Source: Streptomyces sp. V3I8 (GTDB lineage Bacteria > Actinomycetota > Actinomycetes > Streptomycetales > Streptomycetaceae). Taken from it: 64,000 nt of DNA. Below are positions 18,197-26,144 of the stretch, in pieces (within the stretch, counting starts at the first letter, position 1; every line of letters starts with the position of its first letter). The stretch is taken from assembly GCF_030817535.1 (NCBI RefSeq), contig NZ_JAUSZL010000002.1, positions 1,426,001 to 1,490,000 of the forward strand, written 5' to 3'. Position numbers and translations under genes: made by a program. Under the pieces are notes generated by a model. The model had not been told where the DNA came from. It ran no database searches and was given only the letters and a program-made list of their open reading frames with translations.

Positions 18197-18316
18197 GCCC
18201 CCGCATCCTCATCCACAACTCAGCACCAGAGCCTAGAGTCCACCACTGACAAAGTGGCTTGACCTGCGGAAACAGTAAAATCTTCTGACTTGAGAGCTGA
18301 CAGCCGAGTTCCACAC

Positions 18317-19808
18317 GGAGCATCCTCGCGGGCGCGGGGTCGACGTGCCCTCCACGTCCGCCCGGCCGGTGAGACACGGAGCATCCCCGCAGGCGCGGGG
18401 TCGACAAACGTGCCCCAACGAAGACGGCACGAGGTTCCGGAGCATCCCTGCGGGCGCGGGGTCGACTACGGCTACGACGCGTCCGGGACCGACATCGTCG
18501 GAGTATCCCCGCGGGCGCGGGGTCGACGACATTGCGGCCGCGATGCTCAACGTGGGCAAGGGAGTATCCCCGCGGGCGCGAGGTCGACACCGTGGCCGTC
18601 CGCGGGGTGAGGAGCCGGTACGGAGTATCCCCGCGGGCGCGGGGTCGACCAGACGAGCACGTGGGAGGACGCGGGGACCGACGGAGTATCCCCGCGGGCG
18701 CGGGGTCGACGGGCCGGTAGTCGTACACCCCGGGCCTCCCTACGGAGTATCCCCGCGGGCGCGGGATCGACTACTGGTCGGCCTCCGCCTGGCCCATGCC
18801 TACCGGAGTATCCCCGCGGGCGCGGGATCGACAGCGCTGTCGTGGGTGCCCCGGGCCAATCCAGCGGAGTATCCCCGCGGGCGCGGGATCGACGTCACGG
18901 AACGCAGGGACCCCGGAGCCGAGGCCGGAGTATCCCCGCGGGCGCGGGATCGACTCGTACGCCGCGGCGTCGCGCGCCTGCCACCACGGAGCATCCCCGC
19001 GGGTGCGGGGTCGACCTCGAAGAGCGGGGTGCGCGGTTCGACCAGGTCGGAGCATCCCCGCGAGCGCGGGGTCGACTGGTCCTCGCGGCCGCCGAGGGAG
19101 TACACCCACGGAGCATCCCCGCGAGCGCGGGGTCGACAACTTCACGGGCTTCTTGGCGATCCCGGAGACCGGAGCATCCCCGCGAGCGCGGGGTCGACCT
19201 GGTGTAGCCGTGCCCGGAGAACGGACCCGTCGGAGCATCCCCGCGAGCGCGGGGTCGACGTCGCCGGCAGTGACCCGGACGCCCCGAACGGCGGAGCATC
19301 CCCGCGAGCGCGGGGTCGACCGGTCAGCCGGGCGGAGATCCTCCCGGGTGACCGGAGCATCCCCGCGAGCGCGGGGTCGACCTCGAACAGTCGGAGTACC
19401 CGACCGCCCAGCGCGGAGCATCCCCGCGAGCGCGGGGTCGACGCGGTCGCGGAGATCAGCGGCCAAGGTCTCGGCGGAGCATCCCCGCGAGCGCGGGGTC
19501 GACGAGGCGCTGCGTGAAGACGTGCCGCACGACGCAGGAGCATCCCCGCGAGCGCGGGGTCGACAACCCGGACAGGGAGGGCTACGACCCCGGAGGCGGA
19601 GCATCCCCGCGAGCGCGGGGTCGACACGCCCTCGACCATCCTCGTGTTGATGAACGTCGGAGCATCCCCGCGAGCGCGGGGTCGACCCCAGGATCGACAA
19701 GCCTGCCCACGAACGCATTGGAGCATCCCCGCGAGCGCGGGGTCGACAGCACGTGGGAGGACATGGGTTGCATCCTTGACGGAGCATCCCCGCGAGCGCG
19801 GGGTCGAC
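18317..19808 (-). CRISPR. CRISPR array 2, type I-E: 25 repeats, 24 spacers
   Basis: 25 repeats of 28 bp with exactly 61-bp period and 33-bp spacers, transcribed on the minus strand toward cas3, leader at right. The repeat shares GTCGA and the GC palindrome with array 1 but ends ATGCTCC or ATACTCC instead of ATCTTCC. Variants form blocks. The 13 newest (19049-19781) have loop CT; 18988 has its own variant; 18500-18927 (eight) have ATACTCC, and the four at 18744-18927 also carry GTCGAT-type starts. The oldest three (18317-18439) are irregular. Spacers starting at 18650 and 19748 share a 15-base core (AGCACGTGGGAGGAC). Confidence 0.98.
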
Positions 19809-19869
19809 ACTTGCTGAGCTGGGACTTTACCGGGCCGGGTAGCTGTTTTCATTCAGTTGATTTTTCTCG
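19809..19869 (-). promoter_or_regulatory. Leader of CRISPR array 2
   Basis: About 60 bp nearly identical to the leader of array 1 (8429-8490), including GCTGTTTTCATTCAGTTG. Read on the minus strand it still encodes KNQLNENSYPAR followed by TAA, the counterpart of the cas2 C-terminus in leader 1, although no cas2 gene is here. Beyond about 19870 the similarity stops. Confidence 0.85.
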
Positions 19870-20864
19870 GCATGAAGGAGCAACTCTCGACGACAGCGAC
19901 GCCGAGCAGTGGGCGCTCTGGGGCTTTGGCCCGCGTTGACAAGCACGAGCGTGAAACAACCGAAAGATCATTCACACAGGTCAGCAGGTCGAACCGATCT
20001 ACCGCAGCAGGTCACGGAATGTGCTGACCCCTTCCGGAACAATTCACCGCCTGCAGCCAGGGCCAGTAGACGTCGCCCTGGAGTAACAACGTGCAGGGTG
20101 GCGTTGGCTGCCGGCACCACTGCCTGGCCGGAAGTACAAACAGTTACTGCAGAGCCCGACCGCCGGCTACCACCAAACGACCACCCCGGGCAAAGCAAGA
20201 TCCGGGCCATTCCCGGACCAACGACTCCGACCAGCTGCCCATAATCACCAAGTGCGCAGGTCAGAGATACGCCGCCGCTGTACCACCAGCAGACGAAGAA
20301 CCTATTGGGCGCTCCGCTCATGTGGCTGAGCATGATTGCTTGGCGCCATGAAATTCCCGGCACCCCTGTCTCAAGGTCTTACTCATCAGACCGCCTGAAC
20401 AGCCATCGGCAGGGCTGTTTGAGAAGTCGGCGCTGCGGTGCAGTGAGCGGGTCAAAGTACACGTAGAGCACGGGGTCCTCAACGGCCCTCTCAGTGCGCC
20501 GGATCGGCCGCATCCAAGCCCGTCAAGGAGTGCGAAGGGCGGCCGTCTGAGGCGCATGGCGGCCGAGATGATAGCCCACCATCGCCGGTTGGCCCAACCG
20601 GCGTTGCCGCAGACCATTGGTAGGGCGCCGCCGTACTGCCACGCTTTCACGCAGTTGCCGGTCGACCAGAGTCTCTGTCCGAGCACGACCTCTCAGTCGA
20701 CCGCCCGACACCGCCAGCACCGCCCGAAGTGTCCGCACCATCATCTGGCCGGGTCAGGAAGCCAGTTCCGCTGCCTCCGGCGAAGATCCTGCTCCTGTAC
20801 CGGCCCGCCCCTGTGTTGAAGCACTCACAGTGTCCATCACGCCCCGCCACCCCGCCCGGAGCCC
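19870..20864. other. Gene-free 1-kb stretch between array 2 and xis
   Basis: Open frames here (for example minus-strand frames of 122-131 codons) show no recognisable family, poor codon pattern and no ribosome sites, so I call none. The region holds a near-perfect 21-bp palindrome at 20583-20603 (CGCCGGTTGG-C-CCAACCGGCG). In related integrating elements a replication or regulatory gene would sit at this place upstream of xis; a decayed relic or a regulatory RNA is possible. Confidence 0.5.
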
Positions 20865-21122
20865 ATGCCCCCCGCCACGCCTGACCAGCAATCAGCCACC
20901 AGCACACCGCTCCAGGACCTCCTCAACGCAGGCTGGAGCACCACCGAACAGCTCGCCCGCCTGCTGAACGTCGATCCCTCCACCATGCGGCGCTGGCGTA
21001 CCGCCCGCCCGCCACAAGGTCCGCCCTTCGTACGGCTCTCCGAACGCGTCGTCCTCTACAGCAACCACGACGTGGAGCAGTGGCTTCGCCGACACCGCAC
21101 CGTCCCCCAGGGCGAGCGCTGA
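20865..21122 (+). CDS. xis: Excisionase-like MerR/HTH_17 protein (Xis)
   Basis: 85 residues with a winged helix-turn-helix of the excisionase/AlpA type: WSTTEQLARLLNVDPSTMRRWR at about residues 24-45, then the wing FVRLSERVVLYSNHDVEQWL. Such small proteins bind next to attachment sites and direct the integrase to excise. The ATG at 20865 has GGAG just upstream. Its TGA overlaps the integrase ATG (TGATG at 21120-21124), the coupled xis-int layout of actinomycete integrating elements. It could equally be a transcriptional regulator of the island. Confidence 0.8.
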   Translation: MPPATPDQQSATSTPLQDLLNAGWSTTEQLARLLNVDPSTMRRWRTARPPQGPPFVRLSERVVLYSNHDVEQWLRRHRTVPQGER

Positions 21123-22348
21123 TGGGGCAAGCCGCACAGATCCCGGTCGGCGTCCGGCTCTCCGCCGACATCGAGCATCGCCCCGACCGGGCCTCCCCCT
21201 ACCGTGCCCGTGTCCGCTGGACCGACCCGGTCACCGGCAGACGCCTCACCCTGTCCGAGAGCAAACCCACCCAGGACGACGCCCGCACCTGGATCAAGGG
21301 CATCAAAGACGCCGCCCAGGCCGGTATCTCCCCCGACCTCGCCACCATGACCCTGGCCGACTACGGCGACGCCAACATGCACCTCGCCCTGCGCGGCCTG
21401 GAACTCAAGACCCACGACCCATACATGGCCGGTTGGCGACGGCGCATCGTCCCCGCCCTGGGTCACCTGCCGGTCCGGATGATCACCAACGGCGCCGTCG
21501 ACCGCACCGTCCATGCCTGGATCGCCGACGAACTCAGCCGCTCCGTCGTCAAGAACAGCATCGCCGTCCTCGTCCGCGTCATGGAACAAGCCGTCCGCGA
21601 CGGCCTGATCACCCTCAACCCCGCCCGCATCACCGGCTGGCAGGCCCAGTACAAGCAAGCCCAGGACGAACTCGATGACCCCCGCTCCCTCGCCCTGCCC
21701 GACTGGGCCACCCTCCAACGCCTCGCCAACGCCCTCGTCCAGCGCTCCCACGACCACTACCAGGGCTGGGCAGACGTCGTCCTCTTCGCCGCCTGCACCG
21801 CCGCACGCATCGGCGAGGTCTCCGGATGCCGTGTCGGCGACATCGACACCAGCCAGTGGATCTGGACCATACGGCGTCAGACCACACCCGCACCCGGCGG
21901 ACTGACCGACAAGGGCACCAAAGGCAAACGCGCCCGCAAGGTTCCCATCGTCGAGGAAATCCGTCCCCTCGTCGCCCAGCGCATCCTGTCCGCCGGCCCC
22001 GACCCCGACGCCCGCCTGTTCACCGGCCCACGCGGCGGACGCATCTCCACCGCCGTCCTACGCGACGCCACCCACTGGGACGACGTGGTCACCAAGCTCG
22101 GCTACGAGCACCTGCGCCGCCACGACCTCCGCCACACCGGACTCACCTGGCTCGCCGACGCCGGAGTGCCCGTCCACGTCCTGCGCAAGATCGCCGGACA
22201 CGGATCCCTCATCACCACCCAGCGCTACCTGCACTCCGACCTCCGCCAGATCACCGACGCCGGCACCGCGCTCACCGCCCACCTGACCATGGTCCGCGCC
22301 CCCAAGACCCTGCCCACCCTGCCCGCCGGTCCCCGCCGCGCCCGCTAG
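21122..22348 (+). CDS. int: Tyrosine site-specific integrase
   Basis: 408 residues. Catalyses recombination between element and tRNA-Pro attachment sites. The catalytic set is complete: R229 (TAARIGEVSG), a basic Lys in the KGKRARKVP turn near 267-273, H334-x-x-R337 (RRHDLRHTG), H360 (IAGHGSL) and nucleophile Y369 (TTQRYLHS). An N-terminal SAM-like DNA-binding domain covers about residues 75-175. It starts at ATG 21122 overlapping xis and ends 33 bp before the right 98-bp repeat. Its intactness suggests the island could still move if excisionase is functional. Confidence 0.95.
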   Translation: MGQAAQIPVGVRLSADIEHRPDRASPYRARVRWTDPVTGRRLTLSESKPTQDDARTWIKGIKDAAQAGISPDLATMTLADYGDANMHLALRGLELKTHDPYMAGWRRRIVPALGHLPVRMITNGAVDRTVHAWIADELSRSVVKNSIAVLVRVMEQAVRDGLITLNPARITGWQAQYKQAQDELDDPRSLALPDWATLQRLANALVQRSHDHYQGWADVVLFAACTAARIGEVSGCRVGDIDTSQWIWTIRRQTTPAPGGLTDKGTKGKRARKVPIVEEIRPLVAQRILSAGPDPDARLFTGPRGGRISTAVLRDATHWDDVVTKLGYEHLRRHDLRHTGLTWLADAGVPVHVLRKIAGHGSLITTQRYLHSDLRQITDAGTALTAHLTMVRAPKTLPTLPAGPRRAR

Positions 22349-22381
22349 ACCGCCTGGTCCCCACATGGTCCCCAAGAACAG

Positions 22382-22511
<130 letters not shown>

Positions 22512-22624
22512 TTGCCCGTTGTGACCTGGGGTTTCCCCTGGCTGAACGCGCACCGAAACTCTACCGCACTCGGGTCGGTGATCGCGCACTCCTTTTGTCC
22601 CGGCCAGCTCGTCCCGGCGACCAC

Positions 22625-22655
22625 TTGACCTCAACCTTTATCGAGGTTGCACGAT
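22625..22655 (+). promoter_or_regulatory. MerR-type promoter and operator for transketolase genes
   Basis: TTGACC (22625-22630) and CACGAT (22650-22655) are 19 bp apart, the overlong spacing of MerR-family-controlled promoters. The spacer contains the dyad CAACCT-TTATCG-AGGTTG. The predicted transcript would begin at or just before the ATG at 22663, i.e. leaderless. Inference from pattern only. Confidence 0.5.
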
Positions 22656-22662
22656 CGTCCGT

Positions 22663-23394
22663 ATGACGACGACAGCGGCGGGACACCGGCACATGGACAG
22701 GTACGAGCAGGAACACGACAGCTACGAGGCGCTGCCCGGGCTGATGCGGCTGATGAGCGGGGACGAGAAGCACGGCCCGGCGGCGACGTCCACGCTCGAC
22801 GCGCTCTGGGTGCTCTACGACCAGGTGCTGCGGGTGGACCCAGCGACGGCGGACGCCCCCGGGCGGGACCGGTTCCTGCTGTCCAAGGGGCACGGCCCGA
22901 TGGCGTACTACGCGGTGCTGGCCGCCAAGGGCTTCGTACCGGCAGGCTGGCTCCCCGGCTTCGGCTCGTACGACTCGCCGCTCGGCCACCATCCGGACCG
23001 GGTGCTCGTACCGGGCGCCGAGATCGGCAGCGGTTCGCTCGGGCACGGGCTGCCGATCGCGGTCGGCACGGCGCTGGGACTGCGGGCCCAGGGGCTCGAC
23101 GACCCGCACGTGTGGGTGCTCGTCGGCGACGCCGAGCTGGACGAGGGCAGCAACCACGAGGCCATCGCCTACGCGGGCCCCGCCGGGCTCGACCGCCTGC
23201 ACACCGTCGTGATCGACAACTCGTCCGCGAGCTGGGCGCTGCCCGGCGGGATCGCCAGGCGGTTCGAGGCCGCTGGCTGGTCGGCCGCGACCGTCGACGG
23301 CCGGGACCACGAGGCCCTGTACGCCGCGTTCACCGCGCCCCATCCCGGGCGGCCCCGCGTGGTCGTCGCCCGGGTCGAGCCGAAGGACGCCTGA
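22663..23394 (+). CDS. Transketolase, N-terminal (TPP-binding) subunit
   Basis: 243 residues corresponding to the pyrophosphate-binding half of transketolase. The motifs LLSKGHGPMAYYAVLA (about 68-83), GSLGHGLPIAVG and the thiamine-diphosphate motif GDAELDEGSNHEA (about 150-162) are present. The ATG at 22663 has no ribosome site and lies seven bases after a predicted -10 element, so a leaderless message is likely; an ATG at 22693 is an alternative. It pairs with the separate C-terminal subunit 92 bp downstream. Split transketolases transfer two-carbon ketol units; the specific substrate is not evident. Confidence 0.88.
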   Translation: MTTTAAGHRHMDRYEQEHDSYEALPGLMRLMSGDEKHGPAATSTLDALWVLYDQVLRVDPATADAPGRDRFLLSKGHGPMAYYAVLAAKGFVPAGWLPGFGSYDSPLGHHPDRVLVPGAEIGSGSLGHGLPIAVGTALGLRAQGLDDPHVWVLVGDAELDEGSNHEAIAYAGPAGLDRLHTVVIDNSSASWALPGGIARRFEAAGWSAATVDGRDHEALYAAFTAPHPGRPRVVVARVEPKDA

Positions 23395-23486
23395 GCCGCC
23401 ACGGCGCCCGCCCCTCACCCCTTCGCCCCTCACCCCTTCGCCGTTCACCCCTCACCCTCACCCCCATCCTTCCCAGGAGGTTTCCG

Positions 23487-24461
23487 ATGGACTCCATGCG
23501 TGAGCGCTTCGCTCCCGTCGTCTCGCGGCTGCTCGACGAGGATCCGCGGGTCGCCGTCGTCCTCGCCGAGATCGGTCTGGCCGGTTTCGAGGAGGCCCTG
23601 CGCCGGCATCCGGACCGGGTGATCAACGTCGGCATCCGCGAGCAGTTGCTGATCGGGGCCGGCGCGGGCCTGGCGCTGACCGGGCTGCGGCCCGTGGTGC
23701 ACACGTTCGCCAGCTTCCTCGTCGAGCGGCCCTTCGAGCAGATCAAGCTGGATCTCGGCCACCAGGACGTCGGCGCCGTGCTGGTCAGCGCGGCCGCGTC
23801 GTTCGACTGGCCGGCGGGCGGCTTCACCCACATGTCCCCCGGCGACGTCGCCCTGCTCGACACCCTGGACGGCTGGACCGTGCACGTGCCGGGCCACCCG
23901 GACGAGGCCGAGACCCTGTTGCGGCACGCCGTCGCGGCACACGACGACAAGGTGTACGTACGGCTCTCCGATCAGTCGAACGCGCGGCCGCGGCCCGTCG
24001 ACGGCAGCCGCCTGCGCACCGTGCGCGAAGGGCGGGCCGGTGTCGTCGTCGCGGTCGGCCCCCTGCTCGACCCGGTGCTCGCCGCCACGGAGGGGCTCGA
24101 CGTCACCGTGCTGTACGCGACGACCGTGCGGCCCCTCGACCCGGCCGCGCTGCGCCGGGCCACGGACACGGCCGGCACCGATGTGGTCCTGGTCGAGCCG
24201 TACCTGGCCGGTACGTCGACGTCCGCCGTGAACGACGCCCTCGCGCACCTCCCCCACCGCGTGCTCGGCCTCGGCGTCGGCCGCCGGGAACTGCGCCGCT
24301 ACGGCGGCGTCGACGAGCACATGCGTGCGCACGGGCTGGACGCGAGGACGCTGCGGGAGCGGATCACCGGCTTCCTCGGCGTACGGGAAGAACCGGTACG
24401 GGAAGGACCGGTGAGGGAAGAACCGGTGGGGGAAGAACCGGGTGCGCGGGCACGGGTCTGA
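23487..24461 (+). CDS. Transketolase, C-terminal subunit
   Basis: 324 residues: the pyrimidine-binding and C-terminal domains of transketolase. The TPP-activating glutamate lies in NVGIREQLLIGAGAG at about residues 48-62, and THMSPGDVALL is near 119-129. The ATG at 23487 has AGGAGG nine bases upstream. The last 25 residues are a Glu/Pro/Val repeat (REEPVREGPVREEPVGEEP), absent from typical subunits and probably disordered. It forms a heteromeric enzyme with the preceding protein. The intergenic DNA contains short tandem CCTCACCCCTTCGCC-type repeats. Confidence 0.88.
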   Translation: MDSMRERFAPVVSRLLDEDPRVAVVLAEIGLAGFEEALRRHPDRVINVGIREQLLIGAGAGLALTGLRPVVHTFASFLVERPFEQIKLDLGHQDVGAVLVSAAASFDWPAGGFTHMSPGDVALLDTLDGWTVHVPGHPDEAETLLRHAVAAHDDKVYVRLSDQSNARPRPVDGSRLRTVREGRAGVVVAVGPLLDPVLAATEGLDVTVLYATTVRPLDPAALRRATDTAGTDVVLVEPYLAGTSTSAVNDALAHLPHRVLGLGVGRRELRRYGGVDEHMRAHGLDARTLRERITGFLGVREEPVREGPVREEPVGEEPGARARV

Positions 24462-24568
24462 CCGCTCGCGAGCGGAACACCGGTGGGATCGCGGCCCCCG
24501 TGTGCCGCGCTCCCACCAGCCTTCGGATCATGCCACGCGGCACTGACAACGCCCCTCGCCCCGAGATG

Positions 24569-24928
24569 TCAGCCGCCCGGTACGACCCCCAACTCCGGGT
24601 AGGACTCCAGCAGTCGGGTCGAGGCCGCCTGCCGCCACGAGTCCGCGAGGATGTCACGCAGCTCGCCCCCGTCCTCCAGGGCCGCGAGCCGCACCCGCAC
24701 CCAGGCGGAGCCCGCCTCGTGATCGGCGATCCAGAACTTCGCGGGCTCCGCGAGGACCAGTTCGTCGCGCTCCGCCTTCGGGCAGCGCACGGCCATGGAG
24801 GTCTCCTCCTCGGGCAACGTGACGAACATCTTCCCCGCCACCCTGAAGGTGGGCATGCCCCAGGCGGTCTTCTCCACCGTGTCCGGCAGCGAGAGACAGA
24901 TCCGGCGTACGTCATCGGCATCGTGCAT
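24569..24928 (-). CDS. MmcQ/YjbR family protein
   Basis: 119 residues from ATG 24928; a TTG at 24958 would add ten residues without family sequence. Contains the YjbR-like double-wing fold pattern: VRRICLSLPDTVEKTAWGMPTF at the N-terminus, KMFVTLPEE, then AWVRVRLAALEDGGELRDIL and a C-terminal SWRQAASTRLLE helix. Family members are small predicted DNA-binding proteins of unknown role. It lies downstream of the GNAT gene on the same strand with a 64-bp gap. Confidence 0.85.
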   Translation of the reverse strand: MHDADDVRRICLSLPDTVEKTAWGMPTFRVAGKMFVTLPEEETSMAVRCPKAERDELVLAEPAKFWIADHEAGSAWVRVRLAALEDGGELRDILADSWRQAASTRLLESYPELGVVPGG

Positions 24929-24992
24929 GGAACGCACCGTAGCCAACGCCACTGACAATCATCCGCCGGGAACGATCGCAGCCGTGCCTCCC

Positions 24993-25532
24993 TCAGCCGA
25001 CACGTACGTCCGGCACGTACTTGTAGAAGATCGTGGTCGGGTGCAGCCGTCCCGACGGCGTGCTCGCGTAGTCGGGGATGACGCCCGCGCGGGTCCAGCC
25101 GGCCGACGCGTACAGCGACTCGGCCGGGCTGCCGGTCTCGGTGTCGAGGTGGAGCAGGGTCACGCCCATCCCGGCCGCCGCGCGTTCGGCCGTGGCGAGG
25201 AGCGAGCGTCCGAGGCCGCGTCCCCGCCCTTGCCTGTGCACCATCAGCTTCACCACTTCGGCGCGGTGACGGCTGTTGGGCTTGTCCGGGAGGACGAGGC
25301 CCACCGTGCCGACGATCCTGCCGTCCGCGTACGCGGCCCACACCGCCAGGGAGCCGTCCGCGAGCGCGTCCGCCCGCTCCCGCCACCAGCCGACGGCCGC
25401 GGCGCGGTCGAGCGGTGCGAGGAAACCGATCGACGCGCCACCGTCGACCGTGTCGGTCAGCAGGTCCGCCAACTCGTCCACGGCGGACAAGAACTGATCA
25501 TCCGTCAGCCGTGTGCAGGTCATGGCCGTCAC
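24993..25532 (-). CDS. GNAT family N-acetyltransferase
   Basis: 179 residues. The acetyl-CoA-binding motif A is RQGRGRGLGRSLLATAE at about residues 106-122, preceded by strand VVKLMVHR and followed by LHLDTETGSPAESLYASAGW, the typical GNAT strand-helix pair. The GTG at 25532 overlaps the stop of the XRE-cupin regulator gene (GTGA at 25529-25532), so the two are probably co-translated. Acceptor substrate unknown; small-molecule amine detoxification is common for such regulator-linked enzymes. The long open frame extending to 25928 is a shadow of the regulator gene. Confidence 0.88.
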   Translation of the reverse strand: MTAMTCTRLTDDQFLSAVDELADLLTDTVDGGASIGFLAPLDRAAAVGWWRERADALADGSLAVWAAYADGRIVGTVGLVLPDKPNSRHRAEVVKLMVHRQGRGRGLGRSLLATAERAAAGMGVTLLHLDTETGSPAESLYASAGWTRAGVIPDYASTPSGRLHPTTIFYKYVPDVRVG

Positions 25533-26134
25533 GGCAGCACCACCGCCAGCGCGTAGCGCGCGTCCTGCGGGCCGGGGCAGCGGAACCGCGTCGGCCCCCA
25601 CACCCGCAGCCGCAGGCAGTCGCCGGTGTCGAGCCGGTGCCCGGTGTCCTGCGCCATGACCTCCAACTGCCCGTCGAGCACCCAGATGTGCTGTTCGAGG
25701 CCGGGCACGGGAGGCCGGTCGTAGGCGATGTCGGCGCCCGCGGTGAGCCGCCCCTCGACCAGTTCGCCGCGCAGGGCGGCATGCGGCGGGGACACGGACC
25801 GGCGTACGAAACCGGAGGCCCGGTCCTCCCAGACGGCCTGGTCGGCGACCCGGACCAGCGGGGCGGGTCCGGCCTCGGCCTCGACCTCGCTGAGCAGCTG
25901 GGACATGGTGCGCCCGTGGACGGCGCACAGCCGGTTCAGGAGGGAGGCCGTGGGGCTGGTCTCCGCGCGCTCGGCCCGCGACAGGGTCGAACGGCTCACC
26001 CCGCTGCGCTGCGCCAACTCGCCCAGCGACCAGCCTCGTTCGGCGCGCAGCGCGGCCAGCCGGGCGCCGAGCCGGACGTCCACGGGATCCGGCCGGACGG
26101 CGGTGTCCGCGTCCGCGTCTTCCTTGCTTCCCAT
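25529..26134 (-). CDS. XRE-family regulator with cupin domain
   Basis: 201 residues. An N-terminal HTH_3 domain (about 22-76) has LAALRAERGWSLGELAQRSG followed by VSRSTLSRAERAETSPTASLL, a textbook lambda-repressor-like helix-turn-helix. A C-terminal cupin barrel (about 105-200) contains EQHIWVLDGQLEV and DTGDCLRL. Such proteins sense small ligands and usually control the adjacent genes, here the coupled acetyltransferase. It starts ten bases after the LysR gene stop. Confidence 0.9.
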   Translation of the reverse strand: MGSKEDADADTAVRPDPVDVRLGARLAALRAERGWSLGELAQRSGVSRSTLSRAERAETSPTASLLNRLCAVHGRTMSQLLSEVEAEAGPAPLVRVADQAVWEDRASGFVRRSVSPPHAALRGELVEGRLTAGADIAYDRPPVPGLEQHIWVLDGQLEVMAQDTGHRLDTGDCLRLRVWGPTRFRCPGPQDARYALAVVLP

Positions 26135-26144
26135 TTTCGGGATG

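Noticed and set aside
6781..19780. Self-targeting spacers against this window
   Set aside because: Reading all spacers against neighbouring genes by eye gave no match longer than expected by chance; a computed search of the whole genome would be needed to exclude them.
18000..19852. Long open frames through CRISPR array 2 that look like repeat proteins
   Set aside because: Same cause: stop-free GC-rich repeats, no ribosome sites, overlap with a clear array.
19968..20686. Minus-strand frames of 131 and 122 codons between array 2 and xis
   Set aside because: No recognisable domain, Cys/Trp-rich composition, no ribosome site and mutual overlap; not enough to call a gene.
23400..23470. Short CCCTTCGCCCCTCACC-type repeats between the transketolase genes as a CRISPR or regulatory array
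   Set aside because: Only two or three imperfect copies with no spacing pattern; simple low-complexity sequence.
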